Assembly (NCBI GenBank): GCA_024405415.1
Contig: JAKSOV010000003.1
Location: 1-61,851 of the forward strand
Direction: 5' to 3'
From: Akkermansia sp.
GTDB lineage: Bacteria; Verrucomicrobiota; Verrucomicrobiia; Verrucomicrobiales; Akkermansiaceae
DNA length: 61,851 bases
Below, in pieces: positions 34,220 through 42,676 of this stretch (the stretch's first letter is position 1; each line of letters begins with the position of its first letter). Made by a program: the position numbers and the translations under genes. A model generated the notes under the pieces. The model did no database searches and was not told the origin of the DNA. It worked only from the letters and a program-made list of their open reading frames with translations.

Positions 34220-35737
34220 ATGGGAAACAATGCTGTCAAAAACATCGTGTTAATCATGGTGCTGCTGGTGTTTTCCGTGCTCATCGGCTCCCAGATTTCG
34301 GACGGCATCAAGGCGAGTTTTAACGCGTTTGCGATTATCGGTGCTGTCGCCGTGGCCTTCGGCATGTTGCTGATGGGTAAGCGTAGCTGGCTTCTGCTGT
34401 ATTATTTGCCGCCGGCTCTGGTTTGCGTGCCTATATACCGCGCGGAAATGCCGATCGGTTATAGCTTAAGCTTGGTCGTGTTCGTGTGCGGTATTCTCAT
34501 GGCATCCTTGAGAATTATTTCGCTGAAATGGCGCTCGCATGTTGTTTGTGATAGTCTTATCGTGTGCATGCTCGTTGTATGCGTGTGGAACTATATTCAG
34601 CATCCTGTTTCTCTTCAAGCCTTGGACCCGGATGCGGAATATGTGGGCGGTAAGGAATTTTTCTGGGGCATCTTGGCGATGGTGTACTACATCGCCCTCA
34701 GTTCCATGAGCGGCAGCCCGGAAGAGATTCTTACAACGGTTCGCCGCAGCTTTTATGCACTCTGCATCGGCCAGAGCGTGGAGTATCTGTATGCATTCAA
34801 GAACATCGGCTTCAATTTCGGTACCCGATATGAGATTCTGAGCTTCCTCGCCTGTCCTCTTCTGTACTTCGTCTATTGTTCTGCCTCGACATGGAAAATA
34901 TTGCGTACGCCCAAGCTCCTCTTTTTGGGCCTGCTGGCTCTTTTCTTTATTTTGATCAATGGTCGCCGAGAGGTTTTCGGTTATGCCGGTGAGGCTATCG
35001 GTTTCGCAGCCTTGTTGAAGCGGGAGCTGTTCGGACTCGCGTTCTGCGGCGGTCTTGTGTACGCCTTGTTATTTGGCTTGGGTGCAATCGGCGCATGGAA
35101 TGATGCACCATACTCTGTGCAACGCGTGTTGACCATTTTGCCCGGTGTGCAGGTGGGTGCCGGTGCACAAACAGAGACGGCAGGCTCCAGTAAAACGCGT
35201 AAAATGGCGTGGGCCTATGCGTTTGATACGCGTTATGGCCGCATCGGTGATTATGTGTGGGGCGATGGTTTCCAGACCTCAACGAAGGAGTTGCAGCGCT
35301 CATCCGTTGCGGCGATGCGCGGCCATGAAGTTTCTGCACAGGACTTTGCCCTGACTTTGGCCTCCGGTACCAATCTGTGGCACAACGGGTGGTTGAACAC
35401 CCTCAAAACGTTGGGTGCCGTCGGCCTGACGGTCGTGAACCTGATTTTCATCTGCGGAATGGTGATGTTGGCTCAGGTGTCAGCGGCGTATAAGGGGTCT
35501 CGTTTCTATCCGTATATTATGGCGCAGGGGCTTGTCTTTGTCCAGTTCGCCCTTTCGTATATGTGGGGTACGCAGACGTTGGTTACTTTCTTCCAGACAT
35601 TCCAGCAGCTCGCTATGATTAAGCTGGTGTACTGTGCCGCGCGGGAACAGGGCCTGATGATTCCTCTGATTCACCGCCGCCGCTACGTGCCGTTGATGAT
35701 TCGCGAGACGCAGCAAAGCGGAACGGCTGCCGCTTGA
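34220..35737 (+). CDS. Wzy-like polysaccharide polymerase / O-antigen ligase-type membrane protein
   Basis: 505 residues with about eleven to twelve hydrophobic helices (IVLIMVLLVFSVLIGSQ, LLYYLPPALVCVPIY, FLACPLLYFVYCS and others). A long non-membrane loop at about residues 300-380 precedes the last helices; it contains RKMAWAYAFDTRYGRIGDYVWGDGF and the segment SAQDFALTLASGTNLWHNGW. This large loop late in a polytopic protein, together with 'WHNGWLNTLKTLGAVG', fits O-antigen polymerase/ligase proteins, which join glycan units in the periplasm. Assigned from topology and context rather than a strict motif. Confidence 0.75.
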   Translation: MGNNAVKNIVLIMVLLVFSVLIGSQISDGIKASFNAFAIIGAVAVAFGMLLMGKRSWLLLYYLPPALVCVPIYRAEMPIGYSLSLVVFVCGILMASLRIISLKWRSHVVCDSLIVCMLVVCVWNYIQHPVSLQALDPDAEYVGGKEFFWGILAMVYYIALSSMSGSPEEILTTVRRSFYALCIGQSVEYLYAFKNIGFNFGTRYEILSFLACPLLYFVYCSASTWKILRTPKLLFLGLLALFFILINGRREVFGYAGEAIGFAALLKRELFGLAFCGGLVYALLFGLGAIGAWNDAPYSVQRVLTILPGVQVGAGAQTETAGSSKTRKMAWAYAFDTRYGRIGDYVWGDGFQTSTKELQRSSVAAMRGHEVSAQDFALTLASGTNLWHNGWLNTLKTLGAVGLTVVNLIFICGMVMLAQVSAAYKGSRFYPYIMAQGLVFVQFALSYMWGTQTLVTFFQTFQQLAMIKLVYCAAREQGLMIPLIHRRRYVPLMIRETQQSGTAAA

Positions 35738-35761
35738 TAAGAATCACGCGAAAGGAAGCGC

Positions 35762-36922
35762 TTACGCGTTGCCCAGAACATCGTCCAGCAGTGTTTGCCA
35801 ACGCGCTGCGACCGCCGGAACATTGAAAGCCGCTGATCGGGCAAGTGCCGCTTCTGCCATGCGGAGGCGCAGCGCGTCGTCCTGCATGAGTTGCAGAAGC
35901 CGAGCGGCAAACGCATCCTCATCAAAAGCCGGGACGCTATAGCCACTGACGCCGTCTGTGATGATGTCCTCCAGTGCAGCAAAACTGTTGAAGCCGATGG
36001 GCACAGCCCCGCTGCACATAGCCTCCGGTAGCACCATCGGGAAACCCTCAAAAAGGGAACAGAGGCAGAAAACGGAGGCCGCTGCACAATAATCACGAAC
36101 GTTGGAGCGGAACCCCTCTGTGCAGACGCGTTGCAAACGGCCCTCCTGTATTTGTTCGCGCACGGACGGCATCAACGGGCCGTCCCCGACGAGCACAAGC
36201 GACCACTCCGTTGCCTGTTCCTGCACTTTAGCCCAAATGCGCAGCAGACGGTTAATGCCCTTGAGCCCGACAAATTGCCCGATGAAGAGCACCTGCTTTT
36301 TCTTATCATTCAGGTTGACCGGCAGGGGGGTATATGAAACGGGGTTGCCGATGGCACAGAGTTTTGCCGTGTCGTGCACAAAACTGTTGTCAAGGAACTC
36401 CTGCTTAAGACCTTCCGAGAGCACGACATAGCGATCGCAGATGGTATAAAGGCGCGTTCTCCTGATAAGCGTTAACAGGTGCCCTTTCCCATTGAAGTAA
36501 ATGAGTTTGAAACGGCGGTAGAGATTCCACCACGGAATTTGCGGTAGCTGAAGCACCCATTTTCTGCTCAGGCTCGGGGAGCTGTGCTCCGCAACAATCA
36601 GTTTGATGCCGCCGCGTTGTTTGATGTAATGCGCCAGATATTGGTTCGGGGCGTAGGAGTCCTGATAGATGACCAGCTCAACCCGGTATTCGGTCAGAAT
36701 GGTCTCCAAGGCGGCAATTCTCTCCTTTTTCCCCGCATTCGGCAGCATGCGGAAGGTGATGCGTGCATCAAGCCTGTGCAGCAGCTCATGTTCTTTCTCT
36801 CCCTTAACAGAGCAAAGGACAATGCGGTACTGCTCGGCCAGACTGTTGGCCAGAACGGTGGTTACCGTTTCAATGCCGCCGAAGGCGGGGTAACGCGCGA
36901 GCAGGAAGAGAATGGTTTTCAT
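35762..36922 (-). CDS. Glycosyltransferase family 4
   Basis: 386 residues, GT-B fold. The N-terminal domain is ILFLLARYPAFGGIETVTTV. The C-terminal domain has VLFIGQFVGLKGINRLLRIW, the nucleotide-sugar site LVGDGPLMPSVREQI, and the SLFEGFPMVLPEAMCSGAVP motif with the conserved Glu. Cytoplasmic enzyme of surface-glycan assembly; donor unknown. Convergent with the polymerase gene 24 nt away. Confidence 0.92.
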   Translation of the reverse strand: MKTILFLLARYPAFGGIETVTTVLANSLAEQYRIVLCSVKGEKEHELLHRLDARITFRMLPNAGKKERIAALETILTEYRVELVIYQDSYAPNQYLAHYIKQRGGIKLIVAEHSSPSLSRKWVLQLPQIPWWNLYRRFKLIYFNGKGHLLTLIRRTRLYTICDRYVVLSEGLKQEFLDNSFVHDTAKLCAIGNPVSYTPLPVNLNDKKKQVLFIGQFVGLKGINRLLRIWAKVQEQATEWSLVLVGDGPLMPSVREQIQEGRLQRVCTEGFRSNVRDYCAAASVFCLCSLFEGFPMVLPEAMCSGAVPIGFNSFAALEDIITDGVSGYSVPAFDEDAFAARLLQLMQDDALRLRMAEAALARSAAFNVPAVAARWQTLLDDVLGNA

Positions 36923-36941
36923 GGCACGGGAGACGCGGGGT

Positions 36942-36970
36942 AGTATAGCTTAGGCGGCGCAGGGAAACAA
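36942..36970 (-). promoter_or_regulatory. Promoter of the 35762 glycosyltransferase
   Basis: Minus strand TTGTTT (36965-36970), 17-bp spacer, TATACT (36942-36947); leader about 13 nt. Confidence 0.65.
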
Positions 36971-36992
36971 GCCTTATGTCCGCGTGCCGGCA

Positions 36993-37033
36993 AGAGAAAT
37001 CCGAGGGCAGGTGCCATGGAACCTGCCCTCGGA
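36993..37033 (-). terminator. Terminator of the three-gene cassette
   Basis: Perfect 13-bp stem (TCCGAGGGCAGGT with ACCTGCCCTCGGA), 8-nt loop, followed on the minus strand by TTTCTCTT. Confidence 0.85.
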
Positions 37034-37055
37034 TGATGGAGCGGCAGCGGATGTT

Positions 37056-37241
37056 TCAGGTGTCAGCCTGTGCTTCTGCGGGGGCGTAGGTCAGGCCCCA
37101 TGCCGCAAGCGCGTCCTCCTGCGTGTCATAGGGGGCCCAGCCAGTCGAAGGTCGCACGCGGCGGCAGGTTTGGATATAAAAGCGCTTGCCGTCATGGCGG
37201 AGGTACTCTCCGTTTTCATCTGCTTCTATTTTGAAATACAT
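37056..37241 (-). CDS. Small protein of unknown function in three-gene cassette
   Basis: 61 residues from ATG 37241 (MYFKIEADENGEYLRHDGKR), acidic, with many aromatic residues. The upstream extension in the same frame overlaps the neighbouring gene, so the short form is preferred. It lies 4 nt after the stop of the 37246 gene and ends 22 nt before the terminator. Family not recognised. Compact beta-rich composition would fit a small accessory or chaperone to the two larger proteins. Confidence 0.65.
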   Translation of the reverse strand: MYFKIEADENGEYLRHDGKRFYIQTCRRVRPSTGWAPYDTQEDALAAWGLTYAPAEAQADT

Positions 37242-37245
37242 TGTC

Positions 37246-37893
37246 TCAGTATTCGACGAGTTGTTGTGCATCGGCATCGTAGAGCGCAACGGCGGGGTGC
37301 TCGGCGCATTCCATCGGGAGCCTGCGGCGGTAGATATGGTATATGGGATTGTGCATCAAATCCCCCCAAAAGCGTGCGGAGCGTGTAGCGCTGCCGCTTG
37401 AAAAGATGAACGGGCTTTGAGTAATGGCCTGTGGTTTGTCCAGAATCTTTTGCCTGCTTTTGGTGGAGCCGTTAGTCATCACCGTTATGTCGCTTCCTGC
37501 TTCTTTGGAGCAAGTCCATATTTCCGTAGGGTTGATAGTGGTCGAAAGCCTTGTTGTGGAGCCGTTCCAAAAATGGGAAACGTATTGAGGCGGTTCCATC
37601 CCGCATTGCACCCACGCGCGTATGTATTGGGAACTATATGTGCTCGTGCCCAATGTTAAAAAATTCGCATAGCTTGTGGTGTCCCAATTCAGGATTTGCT
37701 CTCGAATCCAGTACTCCGTAGCCGTAAAACCCTGATTGAAGTTCGTTGTGCCGGGGACTCTGGATACGGAGCTTCGGAAACTCCCCGCAATGACGATGCT
37801 CTGAGCAGGAAAGTAGGTTGCTTCCAGCGCGCCGGTATCCGGATTCTGTGAGTAGCAGCCACCTAATGCGGCAATAGCGATGTGTCCCAGCAT
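37246..37893 (-). CDS. Unrecognised beta-rich protein, possibly LamG-like
   Basis: 215 residues, Ser/Thr/Tyr/Trp-rich with short alternating strands. N-terminus MLGHIAIAALGGCYSQNPDTG may be a weak signal or buried strand. The stretch from TEYWIREQILNWDTTSYANFL to RFWGDLMHNPIYHIYRRRLP ends like laminin-G/concanavalin jelly-roll domains ('...IYNRALS...'), which bind carbohydrate and occur on phage tail tips and surface proteins. The assignment is weak. It starts 3 nt after the preceding gene stop, in an operon of three. Confidence 0.6.
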   Translation of the reverse strand: MLGHIAIAALGGCYSQNPDTGALEATYFPAQSIVIAGSFRSSVSRVPGTTNFNQGFTATEYWIREQILNWDTTSYANFLTLGTSTYSSQYIRAWVQCGMEPPQYVSHFWNGSTTRLSTTINPTEIWTCSKEAGSDITVMTNGSTKSRQKILDKPQAITQSPFIFSSGSATRSARFWGDLMHNPIYHIYRRRLPMECAEHPAVALYDADAQQLVEY

Positions 37894-37896
37894 AGA

Positions 37897-38484
37897 TCAG
37901 ATGGTGAGCGTGGCAAGAATGTTAGCGAGCACCTTGTCGGCCGCAATTTGTGTGAGACCGATGATATAGGTGTGGCCGCTGAGAATAATGGGCTCGCCGT
38001 AGAGCCAGATAATCTCTGCGGACGCGGCGCTCAGCCAGCCCTCATTCATATGTGCGCCGGGGGTGAGCACCAGCTGCATGGAAAGCGCAAGCCCGTCTTT
38101 CCCCGAGGTCGCCAGCGCGCAGCTTGTTGCATTCTGCGGGAGAATGCACCACATCGAGTGCCGCATGGTCAGCTCGCAGCATCCCGTATCATCACATGTC
38201 AGGTGCTGCATTTGCTCGCCGAGCATAGGCTGTGCGCTTTGGCCCCCGGTGCTCTTAACGGCTGCGCCGAGGGCTGCCTTAAAATTTGCCGGCAGAGGGG
38301 AGAGCAGGGCTGAAGCGCCGGAGATACTCACCGTTGCCCCTGCAGGAACGATGATGGTTGTCTGTCCGCCCTCGGTCAGGGCATCCCATGTGATGGATTT
38401 TTCTCCCAGCGTGAGGGTTGCGGTGCAGGCGCCGGCCGAGGTCAGCGCGTAGAGTTTAGCTGTGTCAATAGGGTGAGTTGCCAT
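37897..38484 (-). CDS. Unrecognised protein, possibly phage-tail-like, first gene of cassette
   Basis: 195 residues from ATG 38484 (MATHPIDTAKLYALTSAG). The sequence is Ala/Ser/Thr-rich with beta-strand periodicity (ACTATLTLGEKSITWDAL, TTIIVPAGATVSISGASALL), and ends in a long hydrophobic/amphipathic stretch (HTYIIGLTQIAADKVLANIL). No signal peptide. The style resembles phage or tailocin fibre-base proteins, but I cannot name a family. The start is supported by a promoter whose -10 box ends 7 bp upstream; the longer frame to 38583 would run through that promoter. Confidence 0.6.
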   Translation of the reverse strand: MATHPIDTAKLYALTSAGACTATLTLGEKSITWDALTEGGQTTIIVPAGATVSISGASALLSPLPANFKAALGAAVKSTGGQSAQPMLGEQMQHLTCDDTGCCELTMRHSMWCILPQNATSCALATSGKDGLALSMQLVLTPGAHMNEGWLSAASAEIIWLYGEPIILSGHTYIIGLTQIAADKVLANILATLTI

Positions 38485-38491
38485 GCCGCAC

Positions 38492-38520
38492 ACCATAGCG
38501 GTGCATACCGCCGGCACCAA
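38492..38520 (-). promoter_or_regulatory. Promoter of the three-gene cassette
   Basis: Minus strand TTGGTG (38515-38520), 17-bp spacer, TATGGT (38492-38497), 7 bp before ATG 38484; predicted leaderless. Confidence 0.6.
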
Positions 38521-38595
38521 GATAAGACGGTGGTCCGCCGCCTGTGTCCGTGGGTGGGCAACAGACACCTTGCGGAGACGCAACTAGCCTCTGCT

Positions 38596-39675
38596 TTACT
38601 CATCACCTTTGCGCAAACACCGCATCAGTTTGCCGAAAGGCGTTGCCCAGCGTTCAAAACGGCCGTTTTGATACCGAATTTTCAGCAGCTCCAGTTTCCC
38701 GAAGCCGTATACCTCTCCCTCTCGCCGGCGGCTGATAAACAGGTCGCGCAGGGGTGACAGGTCGGAGAGGTAGCGCACGCGGTAGTCGTGGGCAAAGTGA
38801 GCGGGTATGTCCGTTGTCGCCAAGAAGGCCGATGTTTCGCGGCGCATGGTGCGCAGCTCCCCGCGGCTGACATAGGGCTGCTTGCCCGCCATTTGGGAGA
38901 ACAGAAATTGCAGCAGTGTCTCCTCCCAGACGGGGAGACAGCCGTGCTCGCGGTAAAAGGTATATGCCAAATCAACCCCGCGCAGGTACAGGAGGTAGGA
39001 GCTGCAAGGCTCGACCATGGTGTGCATATAGGAGTCGCCGGTCTGGAGATAGTGATACCCGCAGTGGGCCGAGCAGTAGATGTGCCGCGCAACCGCCATG
39101 CTGCAGCGGTAAAACACCTCATCCTCCTGTCTCATGTTGAGGGGGAATCTCAGGCCGTTGCTCTCCAGAAAGACCTTGCGGTAGGCCTTCCCCCAGCAGG
39201 TGCCGATACTGTAGGTGATGCACCCCGGCTCCATGGCATATTCGCCTTCCTGTTTCAGTCTCAGGTTGTTTTCCAGCGCCGGGCAGGGGGGTATCCCGGC
39301 GGCATATTCGACCTGCGCATGGAACAAAATGATATCAACCTGCTCCCTGTGCAGCTGGTGGTGCAGCTCCGCAATCAGCCCCGGTGAGAACCAGTCATCC
39401 GCATCCAAGAATGTAACAAAGTCGCCCTTTGCCATCTCGATGCCGAGGTTGCGAGCCGCAGAAACACCCTGATTTTCGCGGTGGAATACCCGGAATCGCG
39501 GGTCCCTGCGGGCATATTCGTCCAGAATAGCGCCGCTGTTGTCCGGCGAGCCATCGTTAATACAGATGGCCTCCCAGCGTTCGTCTGTCTGTTGCAACAG
39601 GCTGTCCAGCCCGCGGCGGAGGTGTTTCTCTGCCTTATATACAGGAACGATAACGCTGATCAGAGGTTCACTCAT
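38596..39675 (-). CDS. Glycosyltransferase family 2
   Basis: 359 residues, GT-A fold. ISVIVPVYKAEKHLRRGLDS, CINDGSPDNSG, NQGVSAARNLGIEMAKGD and the metal site FLDADDWF are all intact. The C-terminal half (about 150 residues, many aromatics and Cys) is the variable acceptor region. Transfers a sugar to the growing glycan at the cytoplasmic membrane face. ATG 39675 is supported by its promoter; the upstream frame is antisense of the next gene. Confidence 0.92.
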   Translation of the reverse strand: MSEPLISVIVPVYKAEKHLRRGLDSLLQQTDERWEAICINDGSPDNSGAILDEYARRDPRFRVFHRENQGVSAARNLGIEMAKGDFVTFLDADDWFSPGLIAELHHQLHREQVDIILFHAQVEYAAGIPPCPALENNLRLKQEGEYAMEPGCITYSIGTCWGKAYRKVFLESNGLRFPLNMRQEDEVFYRCSMAVARHIYCSAHCGYHYLQTGDSYMHTMVEPCSSYLLYLRGVDLAYTFYREHGCLPVWEETLLQFLFSQMAGKQPYVSRGELRTMRRETSAFLATTDIPAHFAHDYRVRYLSDLSPLRDLFISRRREGEVYGFGKLELLKIRYQNGRFERWATPFGKLMRCLRKGDE

Positions 39676-39685
39676 GGCGCGGCCT

Positions 39686-39714
39686 ATCCTAAGATATCCC
39701 CCCCTAATCGTCAA
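39686..39714 (-). promoter_or_regulatory. Promoter of the family 2 glycosyltransferase
   Basis: Minus strand TTGACG (39709-39714), 17-bp spacer, TAGGAT (39686-39691), 10 bp before ATG; near-leaderless. Confidence 0.65.
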
Positions 39715-39716
39715 GA

Positions 39717-41090
39717 TTAAACGCGCGGTGCAGGGGCGTGTTCGCCTTGCAGATACTGCGCTAAGCGCTGTTGGGTCCGGAGGCGAGAGGCGGCACGGCG
39801 GCGAACAGCGGGGATGGGACACAGGCTCAGTAGCCGCAGAACGGCCTTTTTGAGGCGAATCAGCTTCGGTAAGGTGGCGTGGCGGTAGCGCTGCGTTTGT
39901 TGCTGTACCAGTGTTTCCAAATCTCGGTTGCGGTCTGCCCGGCCGCTGCCGGCATAGAGCAGCTCGTAGAGCAATTCGGATTGGGCTTTGGCGCGTTCGC
40001 TGCGCGGCGCTGCCAATGCTTGCTGCAGCCAAGCGCAGCCTTTGGTGCGAGCCGCATCCAGCACGGCCTGTACGCCGGGCCAGTCAATGGGGCCGGTGGC
40101 GGTCTTCAGCTCTGCTGCCGAGTAGTCCGGCGGGAGAAGGCAGCGCAGCAGCCCGGTTTGGCCCAGCAGGGAAGTGAAGCGCGTCAGCCCGCGTTCCGGC
40201 GGCGCGACACAGACAAAATCCTTGTGGAAAAGGTGGGCAAAGCACACCCCGTGGAAAGAATCCGTCACAAAATAGGAGCAATGGCGGATGTAGGCCACCC
40301 ATTGCTCCGGGGTGATGCCTTGTGCAATATTGCCGATGCCGCCGAAGCGTGCCCGCAGTTTTTCGAAATCGCCGTGGGCATCTACCATGTTGATGACCTC
40401 CAGCCCTCGTTCGCTTGCAATGGCCTCGATAAGTTGCTTAATCTTTTCATCCGGCTCCAGAACGTAGGAGAGCAGGTAGGGGGCGGTCGGCGTTTCGGTG
40501 TCCGCTGTCAGCTCATCATAGCATTCGGCACCGCACAGGAACACGGGGTCGGCTATCCACTCACCTTCCACTCCATAGTGACGGCGCAGCAGCTCCAACC
40601 CGCTCTCCTCTCGCACGGAAACGGCATCGAAACTGCGCAGATAATACCCCGCCTTGCGGGCGGAATCGGCGGGGCGCTCCTCCGTATCAATGCCGAAGGA
40701 GGAGGCTACGGCAATCTTGCGCTTATCCCCGCGTACAAAGTCTAAGAAATGCAGCAACCCGTATTGCTTCGTGTACAGCCAGCGCCAAACTTGGTCCGAG
40801 CCGATGATGAAGGTCTGCAGCCGGTCGTTGAGCGCCTGAAAATCAGCATCCGTGCGGAGAAGGCCGCTGCATGGCACGGCGTGCCTCCGCATGAATGCGC
40901 GGGAAATGCTTGCCTTATCCCCCCATTTGGCAACGCCGGACAAGGCGGATTGATCCAGCACAAGCGGCTTTGCCCCCATCTGCTCCAAAAGACGGCACAG
41001 GGCAAAGGTTGTCAGAATCGCCCCATAATTGCAGCTGTACCAAAGGGTGAAAATCCCGGTATTTGCCGGGTGGGGAGAGGGGGTATCCAT
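39717..41090 (-). CDS. Polysaccharide pyruvyl transferase
   Basis: 457 residues. The N-terminus GIFTLWYSCNYGAILTTFAL and the segments FIIGSDQVWRW, DAVSVREESGLELLRRHYG and YFVTDSFHGVCFAHLF are diagnostic of the pyruvyl transferase family, which adds a pyruvate ketal from PEP to glycan sugars and so gives the polymer negative charge. The C-terminal 90 residues are basic and helical and may hold it at the membrane. Divergent from the flippase gene, with overlapping promoter elements. Confidence 0.9.
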   Translation of the reverse strand: MDTPSPHPANTGIFTLWYSCNYGAILTTFALCRLLEQMGAKPLVLDQSALSGVAKWGDKASISRAFMRRHAVPCSGLLRTDADFQALNDRLQTFIIGSDQVWRWLYTKQYGLLHFLDFVRGDKRKIAVASSFGIDTEERPADSARKAGYYLRSFDAVSVREESGLELLRRHYGVEGEWIADPVFLCGAECYDELTADTETPTAPYLLSYVLEPDEKIKQLIEAIASERGLEVINMVDAHGDFEKLRARFGGIGNIAQGITPEQWVAYIRHCSYFVTDSFHGVCFAHLFHKDFVCVAPPERGLTRFTSLLGQTGLLRCLLPPDYSAAELKTATGPIDWPGVQAVLDAARTKGCAWLQQALAAPRSERAKAQSELLYELLYAGSGRADRNRDLETLVQQQTQRYRHATLPKLIRLKKAVLRLLSLCPIPAVRRRAASRLRTQQRLAQYLQGEHAPAPRV

Positions 41091-41099
41091 GACGGCTTT

Positions 41100-41127
41100 A
41101 TCATACGTCCGGGATAAGAAAAGTCAA
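41100..41127 (-). promoter_or_regulatory. Promoter of the pyruvyl transferase gene
   Basis: Minus strand TTGACT (41122-41127), 16-bp spacer, TATGAT (41100-41105), 9 bp before ATG 41090. Its -35 box is one arm of an inverted repeat whose other arm is the -35 box of the divergent flippase promoter. Confidence 0.75.
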
Positions 41128-41138
41128 GCGCTTTCGGC

Positions 41139-41167
41139 TTGACTGATAGGGGGGTGGCTGATATAGT
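41139..41167 (+). promoter_or_regulatory. Promoter of the flippase gene
   Basis: TTGACT (41139-41144), 17-bp spacer, TATAGT (41162-41167), 12 bp before ATG 41180. Confidence 0.78.
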
Positions 41168-41179
41168 CTGCCGCGCACC

Positions 41180-42637
41180 ATGGGCAGTATCAAAAAGGAA
41201 ACCATCAGCGGGGTGAAATGGGGCTTGCTGCAAAAGATATCCATGCAGCCTGTGACGATGCTGTACAGTATCTTGCTTGCTCGTTTGCTCAGCCCCGCGG
41301 AGACGGGCATTATGGGGCTTACCGCCATCTTTTTTGCCGTGGCCGGCACCTTGGCCTCCGCCGGGTTCGGTAGTGCTCTTATCCGAAAGCAGGACAGAAC
41401 GGAGGCGGATTGCAGCACCATGTTCTGGTTCAATGTGGGGATGAGTTTCCTCCTGTCCGCTCTCTTGTTTATCGCTTCTCCTTGGTTTGCATCGTTCTAC
41501 CACGAGCCTTTGCTGCTATGGTTGACCCGTATCTCGGCCGTCATGATGTTTATCGGCAGCACCGCGGGTGTGCATTGGGCGTTGTATAGTGCCCGCCGAG
41601 ATTTCAAAACCCCCGCTATGGTGAACATGGTAACGACAGTGGTGGGGTTGCCTATCGGTCTGGGGTTTGCATGGCTCGGCTTCGGTGTGTGGTCTCTCGT
41701 GATACAGGGGTGTGTGCAGAGCACGCTTTCCTTGGCGATTGTGTGGTGTATCTCCCCGTGGCGGCCGCGGCTGCTTTGGTCGCAGGACTCCTTCCGCGAG
41801 CTTTTCGGTTTCGGCAGCAAACTCGCGGCTTCCGGGGTTCTGAATACCCTGTATTTGCAGGCCCGCACCTTTATTATCGGCAAGTTTTATTCGGCCGCTC
41901 AGCTGGGGCTGTATTCCAAGGCCTTTCATCTGGCCTCCATGCCCCCGCAGACTATCAATCATATGTTGAGTAGTGTCACCTACCCCATTTTGGCCACTAT
42001 TCAGAATGATGATGAGCGGCTTAAACTGGTCTATCGCAAATACCTGCGCGTGACCACCATGCCGATTGCCTGGGGTATCTGCAATATGATTGTATTGGGC
42101 GCGCCTTTGGTGCACCTGTTGTACGGTGATATGTGGGTGGATTGCACTAAATACCTACAGATTATTTGCCTGATTTACGGATTCGATCACATTAGTGCCA
42201 TTAACCTGAACCTGTTGACGGTAAAAGGTCGTTCGGATTTATTCCTGCGCTTGGAAATCATTAAGAAGACCATTTCCATCGCCATGCTGATTGTTGCAGC
42301 GTACTTCAGTGTGGAGGCGATTTGCTGGGCAAGTGCCTTGTATGCTCAAATAGCTGTCTACATCAACAGCTATTATACGGGAAAAATTCTGGGCATCACA
42401 TGGTGGTCACAGCAGAAAGACTATTGGCCCTATTTCCTGCTGGCGGCGGCTTCCTGCATTCCCTCGGCAGTGTTGGTCTATTTGCCTTTGCCGGATGTCG
42501 TTCAGCTGGCGGTGGGCGGCTGCGCCTCTGCATTGATATACTTCGGCATTTTCCGCTGGCGGAAGGAGCCCATATATCTGGAATTTGCCTCCATCATGAC
42601 GGCAAAGATGCCGAAATTGAAGTTTTTGCTGGGCTGA
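41180..42637 (+). CDS. Wzx-type polysaccharide flippase (MOP superfamily)
   Basis: 485 residues with about twelve to fourteen hydrophobic helices. The N-terminus (SIKKETISGVKWGLLQKISMQ, ILLARLLSPAETGIMGL) is typical of the PST/Wzx branch that moves lipid-linked glycan units across the inner membrane. The central FGSKLAASGVLNTLYLQARTFIIGKFYSAAQLGLYSKA segment is also characteristic (parts of it quoted in order). Together with the 34220 polymerase and the 18528 co-polymerase it makes a Wzx/Wzy-dependent pathway. Convergent with the dehydrogenase gene 39 nt away. Confidence 0.92.
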   Translation: MGSIKKETISGVKWGLLQKISMQPVTMLYSILLARLLSPAETGIMGLTAIFFAVAGTLASAGFGSALIRKQDRTEADCSTMFWFNVGMSFLLSALLFIASPWFASFYHEPLLLWLTRISAVMMFIGSTAGVHWALYSARRDFKTPAMVNMVTTVVGLPIGLGFAWLGFGVWSLVIQGCVQSTLSLAIVWCISPWRPRLLWSQDSFRELFGFGSKLAASGVLNTLYLQARTFIIGKFYSAAQLGLYSKAFHLASMPPQTINHMLSSVTYPILATIQNDDERLKLVYRKYLRVTTMPIAWGICNMIVLGAPLVHLLYGDMWVDCTKYLQIICLIYGFDHISAINLNLLTVKGRSDLFLRLEIIKKTISIAMLIVAAYFSVEAICWASALYAQIAVYINSYYTGKILGITWWSQQKDYWPYFLLAAASCIPSAVLVYLPLPDVVQLAVGGCASALIYFGIFRWRKEPIYLEFASIMTAKMPKLKFLLG

Positions 42638-42676
42638 GACGGCGTGATTGCTTTTAGCGGCTTCTGAGGCGGTGAC

